From NCBI GenBank assembly GCA_022496205.1, contig WTXD01000041.1, forward strand, positions 62,001 to 126,000: DNA of 64,000 bases. The letters are read 5' to 3'. The DNA is from Gloeopeniophorella convolvens. Taxonomy: Eukaryota > Basidiomycota > Agaricomycetes > Russulales. A model generated the notes under the pieces. The model was given only the letters and a program-made list of their open reading frames with translations. It was not told the origin of the DNA and did not search any database. A program made the translations under genes and the position numbers. Shown piece after piece: positions 60,177 through 64,000 of the stretch (its first letter is position 1; the number at the start of each line of letters is the position of its first letter).

Positions 60177-60194
60177 TTTTTTTTTTTTTTTTTT
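60177..60194 (-). other. Poly(A) tail of the LINE
   Basis: A run of 18 T on the plus strand, that is 18 A on the element strand, right after its 3' UTR and next to a C7 run. It marks the 3' insertion boundary. Confidence 0.85.
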
Positions 60195-60417
60195 GGTCAG
60201 CATTTATATTCCGCAACAGACGGTCTACGCCAAGACGCGGTCGTACTAGTACATAATACAAGCACATTGTTTCGAATTGAGTAAATAGGTACGGTTAACG
60301 GGCCGGCGGGGGTCGTGAAATGCGAAGTCAATCAAAGAGTCTGATGATGTAATTCCGGGCCGCTTTCACAGCGACAAAGCGGTGGCCACATATAGGCCGC
60401 AACTGCGCAAGGGACCC

Positions 60418-61857
60418 TCACGGGGGTTCCGGGGGCTCGGAGGGTCTGCGGGGCACCATACAGCATCGCGTCGCTTCGATGAACTTGGCCAGCGCGGTTC
60501 CTCCCTTCTTGGTTCCGAATAGAGTGTAGAGTGAGTAATCCCGAGCCACGGGATATAATATGGAGCGGCATTGCACGGAGTAAAGTGAGCATGAGGTGAT
60601 GACGTGGTCGACGGTCTGGAGCGGACCGGACGGGCAGTCGCAGGATGTGCGTTCTGAGGGTTTCATGCGGAGTGTGTACTCGCCGATGAAGGCGTGACCG
60701 GTAAGAAGTCGGGTGAATGTGGATATGATCGGTCGGGCCGTTTTGGCCTCGTGCATTGCGTAATACGCCGGGGATATTTTGCCGTTAGGCGGGTCGGGGA
60801 GTCCTCGCCACGCCGGTGACTGGCGTGGGGATGCGTGCCATCGCTGTTTCCAAGCGAAGGTGGCCGCCTCCTTGTTCGACATCCGCTGGTGGCTGAGGGT
60901 GTGTGGCTCGGTTTGGTTCGGAAGAAGGGGGAGGGAGGTTCCGGCTTTGGCTAGCTCGTCAGCGCGCTCATTGCCGAGGATTCCCGCGTGCCCAGGGCAC
61001 CACCGTACTTCCACGGTTAGATCCCTATAATCAGAAAGGATATGGTCAATGTCTGTTTTGAATGCGATGGAGTGAGTCTGAGCGTTGTGTGGTCGTGTCG
61101 AATATATAGTATGAAGGGATGAAAAAGAGTCTGAAAGAAATATGACCCGCCGGCAGTCTGGGTGGGATGACAAAGCACCCCGGGCCGCCTCTGCCCCGGC
61201 AGCAAGAGCCGCCATTTCTGCGTCAAAGATGATGGCGGACGTCCCGAGGGACCGCGCCTGATTGGCTATCTCCTCTCCCTTGCGGAAGATTGCGATGCCG
61301 TATCCCACGTGCTCTGTGGTCTCGCCGTCCGGGATAAGACGGGATCCATCTGTGAACACAAAGATAGATTCTGATGAGCGGCTAATGGAGTCGGCTTTGA
61401 GCCGGAGTACATAAGGTTTACGTGAGTCACCCGGATGGGTGTTGTGATCAATCACGAGACGCTTACCCCACGCATTGTCGCGTGACCAAGGTGGTGCTGC
61501 GTAGAGGTTGAGTTTTTCGCCGCCGTCGGCAACTCTGTCTGCTAGACACGTGAGGTTGGTTTTTAACCTCCGGTTCCTGGGGTTGGTGATCGGCAAGGGG
61601 GGTTCCCCTGCCTCCCATTGTCCCCAATTACCGCCCAGTCTTGTTAGGAGCTGAGAACGTTTGTCTAATTTGGAGAGACGGAGCGCCATATTGTTGACGA
61701 GCATTTTGAGGCGTAGGTCGATGGGCATGATACCTAACAGCATGTGGAGGGGTTCAGTGGGTGTGGTACGGAAGGCGCCAGATATGAGGCGGATGCCCTC
61801 ATTCTGAGCGACTTGGAGCGATTGATGATCGTTTTTTGATTTGTCCCGCGATACCAT
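60418..61857 (-). pseudogene. LINE RNase H and C-terminal zinc-motif region
   Basis: A 479-codon frame without stops. It begins with the post-RT region (RLISGAFRTTPTEPLHMLLG) and has the RNase H catalytic pattern: IFVFTDGSRL (Asp), AIIFDAEMAALAAGAEAARG (Glu), VIFLSDSFSSLHTI (Asp) and VRWCPGHAGILGNERADELA (His/Asp). The C-terminal part carries CDCPSGPLQTVDHVITSC, a Cys/His zinc-type motif common at the end of LINE ORF2. It is separated from the RT by frameshifts. Confidence 0.92.
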
Positions 61858-62872
61858 ACCGGTGCAGCGTATGTAAGCACCGGGAGGATGACCGCGTTGT
61901 AGACTTTCCTCCAGTTTGCGAGGTCTAGTCCACGGATTGAATTGCCGAGTAGCCGGAGCGCTTGTATTGCGCTCATGGCATGTGTGCGCATGATCTTGAT
62001 GTGGTGCGCGAAGGTCAGGTGACTGTCGAAGTAGATACCAGATATCGCAAGTGAGGCGACGCTTGAATCTCGATATCTTTGTTCTGTTTTGGTGACCACA
62101 GCTTGATCTTTGTCGGCATGACCGATTTGTATGGGTCTTTCCTGTATGAGGGACGTTTGAAGTAGATCAGTTCGCTTTTGGACTCCTCGATTTGGAGTCC
62201 ATTGCGTGTTAGCCATTCCTGACATTCCGCATATGCTTTGCGGAGGAGCATGTTGACTCTCCGCCATGATGTGGCGCATGCGAATATGTTACCGTCATCC
62301 ATGTACATGCTGAGTGATGTGTTGGCCCATTTGCGGCCTATGTGTAGCAGGGGTGATGCGTAGATGATCGATAAGACCGGTGATATCGGGGAGCCTTGCG
62401 GCGTTCCCACGAGTAGGTCTATCGGATCACTCGTGAAGCCATTGAATCGGAGTTGGATTTTTCGGTCGGCGAGGAAGGACGCCACCCAGGCGCACGTGTT
62501 GACCGAGAAGCCTAGATCTTTGAAGATCTGGACCGCTCGGTCGTGGTTGATGTTGTCGAAGAAGCCTTGGATGTCGAATAGAAGGCTTCCGACGACAAGT
62601 CCCTGTTGAAGGGCGAGCTGAGTGTCGTGGATTAGGGCAAGTCCTGCGTCCGTGCAGTTGGACGCGTTCCTGCCTCCAAACTGGTTAGTCAGGATGATAC
62701 GGTGTTGGCTGACGTCGAATAGGATGCATCTGGTCATGACTTTTTCCAGGAGTTTGCCGAAGCACTCTAGGAGGGCGATTGGACGCCAGTTTTTGACCTG
62801 TGTGTAGTCAGTGCGATTGGGTTTAGGAATCATGACTACCATTGCCGTCTTCCAAGGGCGTGGTGTGACCAA
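61858..62872 (-). pseudogene. LINE reverse transcriptase region
   Basis: RT palm and fingers in one frame from 62872 to about 62040: MIPKPNRTDYTQVKNWRPIA, TNQFGGRNASNCTDAGLALI, SLLFDIQGFFDNINHDRAVQ, VGTPQGSPISPVLSIIYASP and SMYMDDGNIFACATSW, with the YMDD-type catalytic Asp pair. The thumb region continues in another frame (YFDSHLTFAHHIKIMRTHAM, VILPVLTYAAPVWYRG), showing at least one frameshift near 62.05 kb and another near 61.85 kb. Confidence 0.92.
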
Positions 62873-63071
62873 GCGGAGGCACGCGGCAAAGAGCCTTGTG
62901 ATCCGGTCCGGGTGAATTTCCCAGACCGCCCGGATGAGGCGGTACGCATGTCCGCTTCTACCGGGGGCCGATTTGAGGGAAGTGCCTTGTATGCATCCGC
63001 GATCTCTTGTTCGCAGATCGGGTGGTCAGCTCTAGTAGGGTGGGGCTCAGGGTCGTCATCGAAATGAAGCG

Positions 63072-64000
63072 CTACTTAGGTGGCTCGGCATTGAAGCACC
63101 GTTTCCGGAACGCGTTGGCAATTAATGGAGCAGAATCAAGTAGTGTTCCGTTCTCCCCTTGGAGGAACGGTACTTGTTTCATCCGTCTTCCATGACGCCA
63201 TTGTGCTGCGTTCCAGAGAGTTTCGATGTCTGCGTGGTCAAGTAGTTCGTTAGCCCAGTCGCGTTTGGCTTTTTTAACCGTTCTCTTGAGTTTCTTGCTG
63301 AGTTCTCTTTGTTTGTCCTCGTCGGGCTCCTTGCGGAGTTCCGTGATAGCCGCTTGACACTCTGAATTCCACCACCTGGACTCATATTTGGACGGTTTAC
63401 GTTTTTTCATGGACGCAGCGAGTGCCGTGTCTATGTCGTAAATGAGGGATTCTGCCTCGCCGTCGAGTTGCCATTGGTTGTTGAGGGGAATGGAGTTTTC
63501 GGGCCGGATGACGAAGTTCTCGGCCCATTCGGTCATGTAGTCTGGATCGACTACGTAACCGTTTGGGCCTACGTCTTCAATGACGTCATCTGGGGGTATT
63601 TGCGGCGACAAAATGATGAGTAACGCTGCGTGGTCTGAGCCGAGGCTCGCAGCGCGATCAATGAAGAAATTGAAGAAGGTACGGTTAATGTGGCTTTGGT
63701 AGTTGATCCACATGAGGTCTAGAACGGAGTCACGTTGGTCGCCTCGCCCCAGCGCGTGGTAACGCCTGGTTGGTTGACGAGACTCATGAAGTTGTCTTGT
63801 GCCCATTCTATCACTTCGTCTGCGCGTGCAGACTTCGTGAAGTCAGGGTGACTCCATGAGGATGGTGAAGGTTGAAGTCGCCAGCGACGAGGGTAGGAAT
63901 GAGTGGCTCGATTGGTAGCTCGAGCAGTGCTGTTAGTGCCGAAGGGTTTTCGACATCGTGATAGAGGTTGATGACCTCAGCTCGGAAGTTGCCGCGGCGG
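63072..64000 (-). pseudogene. LINE endonuclease (EEP/APE-type) C-terminal part
   Basis: Entering from the window edge, the minus strand encodes VAGDFNLHH (EEP motif with Asp and Asn), then in a shifted frame the region to RDSVLDLMWINYQSH, and ASLGSDHAALLIILSP with the catalytic SDH. A linker follows (KKRKPSKYESRWWNSECQAA), typical of the region before RT. Frames break near 63.8-63.85 kb and again near 63.0 kb. The N-terminal endonuclease half is outside the window. Confidence 0.88.

Larger units (their letters stand above)
60177..64000 (-). mobile_element. Tad1-like LINE (non-LTR retrotransposon), 3' part, decayed
   Basis: Read on the minus strand, the window enters the element inside the endonuclease, passes through reverse transcriptase and RNase H and ends in a 3' UTR of about 220 bp. 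A poly(A) tail of 18 bases closes it (T tract at 60177-60194 on the plus strand). Frameshifts break it near 63.8, 63.0, 62.05 and 61.85 kb, so it cannot be autonomous. Domain order endonuclease-RT-RNase H-zinc motif is that of fungal Tad1-clade LINEs. The 5' end and any 5' target-site duplication lie outside the window. Confidence 0.93.

Overview
The window is nuclear DNA of a filamentous basidiomycete fungus, most likely Agaricomycotina. It is GC-rich. Genes are dense and cut by many short introns of about 45-70 nt with GTGCGT/GTAAGT-type donors and CTGAC/CTAAC branch points. Products include fungal proteins such as a hybrid histidine kinase, dolichol kinase Sec59, the branchpoint-bridging protein, Ssl2/XPB, Ydj1-type Hsp40 and Ras with a CaaX tail. 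No rRNA, tRNA or CRISPR was found.

Layout. 1-7.2 kb (minus): GAF-type hybrid histidine kinase (3' end cut by the window edge), then dolichol kinase. 8.8-10.4 kb (plus): uracil-DNA glycosylase. 11.0-12.1 kb (minus): a bZIP factor with an unusual basic region. 12.5-16.0 kb (minus): the TFIIH helicase SSL2/XPB, divergent from the splicing factor BBP/SF1 (16.3-18.2 kb, plus). 18.6-20.6 kb (minus): an NSUN5/Rcm1 rRNA methyltransferase, divergent from a Ydj1-type Hsp40 (21.2-23.1 kb, plus). 23.5-24.9 kb (plus): a secreted, probably GPI-anchored ThuA-domain protein. 24.9-30.3 kb holds no ordinary gene. It carries three families of repeated exon/intron-like units on the minus strand, including eight 22-25-nt micro-exon candidates separated by 48-49-nt introns. 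30.3-31.2 kb (minus): a basic protein of unknown function. 31.6-34.0 kb (plus): a Rieske/AIF-type oxidoreductase. 34.3-36.9 kb (plus): DNA polymerase eta. 37.3-40.1 kb (plus): a seven-TM receptor-like protein with a long tail.

41.1-49.4 kb (plus) is a tandem array of five ras-type GTPase loci. One (48.3-49.4 kb) is a canonical Ras. Three are intact but diverged paralogs with the same intron positions and changes at Ras residues 12, 13, 35-39, 58-61 or 63-64. One is a pseudogene. 49.9-59.8 kb (minus) has a CIA30/NDUFAF1-like gene and a C2H2-like gene of unknown function. Both were copied in a segmental duplication whose second copy is broken, and a third small fragment of the C2H2 gene lies between the copies. 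60.2-64.0 kb is the 3' part of a decayed Tad1-like LINE (endonuclease, reverse transcriptase, RNase H) with a poly(A) tail, on the minus strand.

The conserved genes are housekeeping functions: DNA repair (UNG, pol eta, XPB), RNA processing, N-glycosylation, signalling and mitochondria. The most unusual parts are the Ras array and the 25-30 kb micro-exon region.
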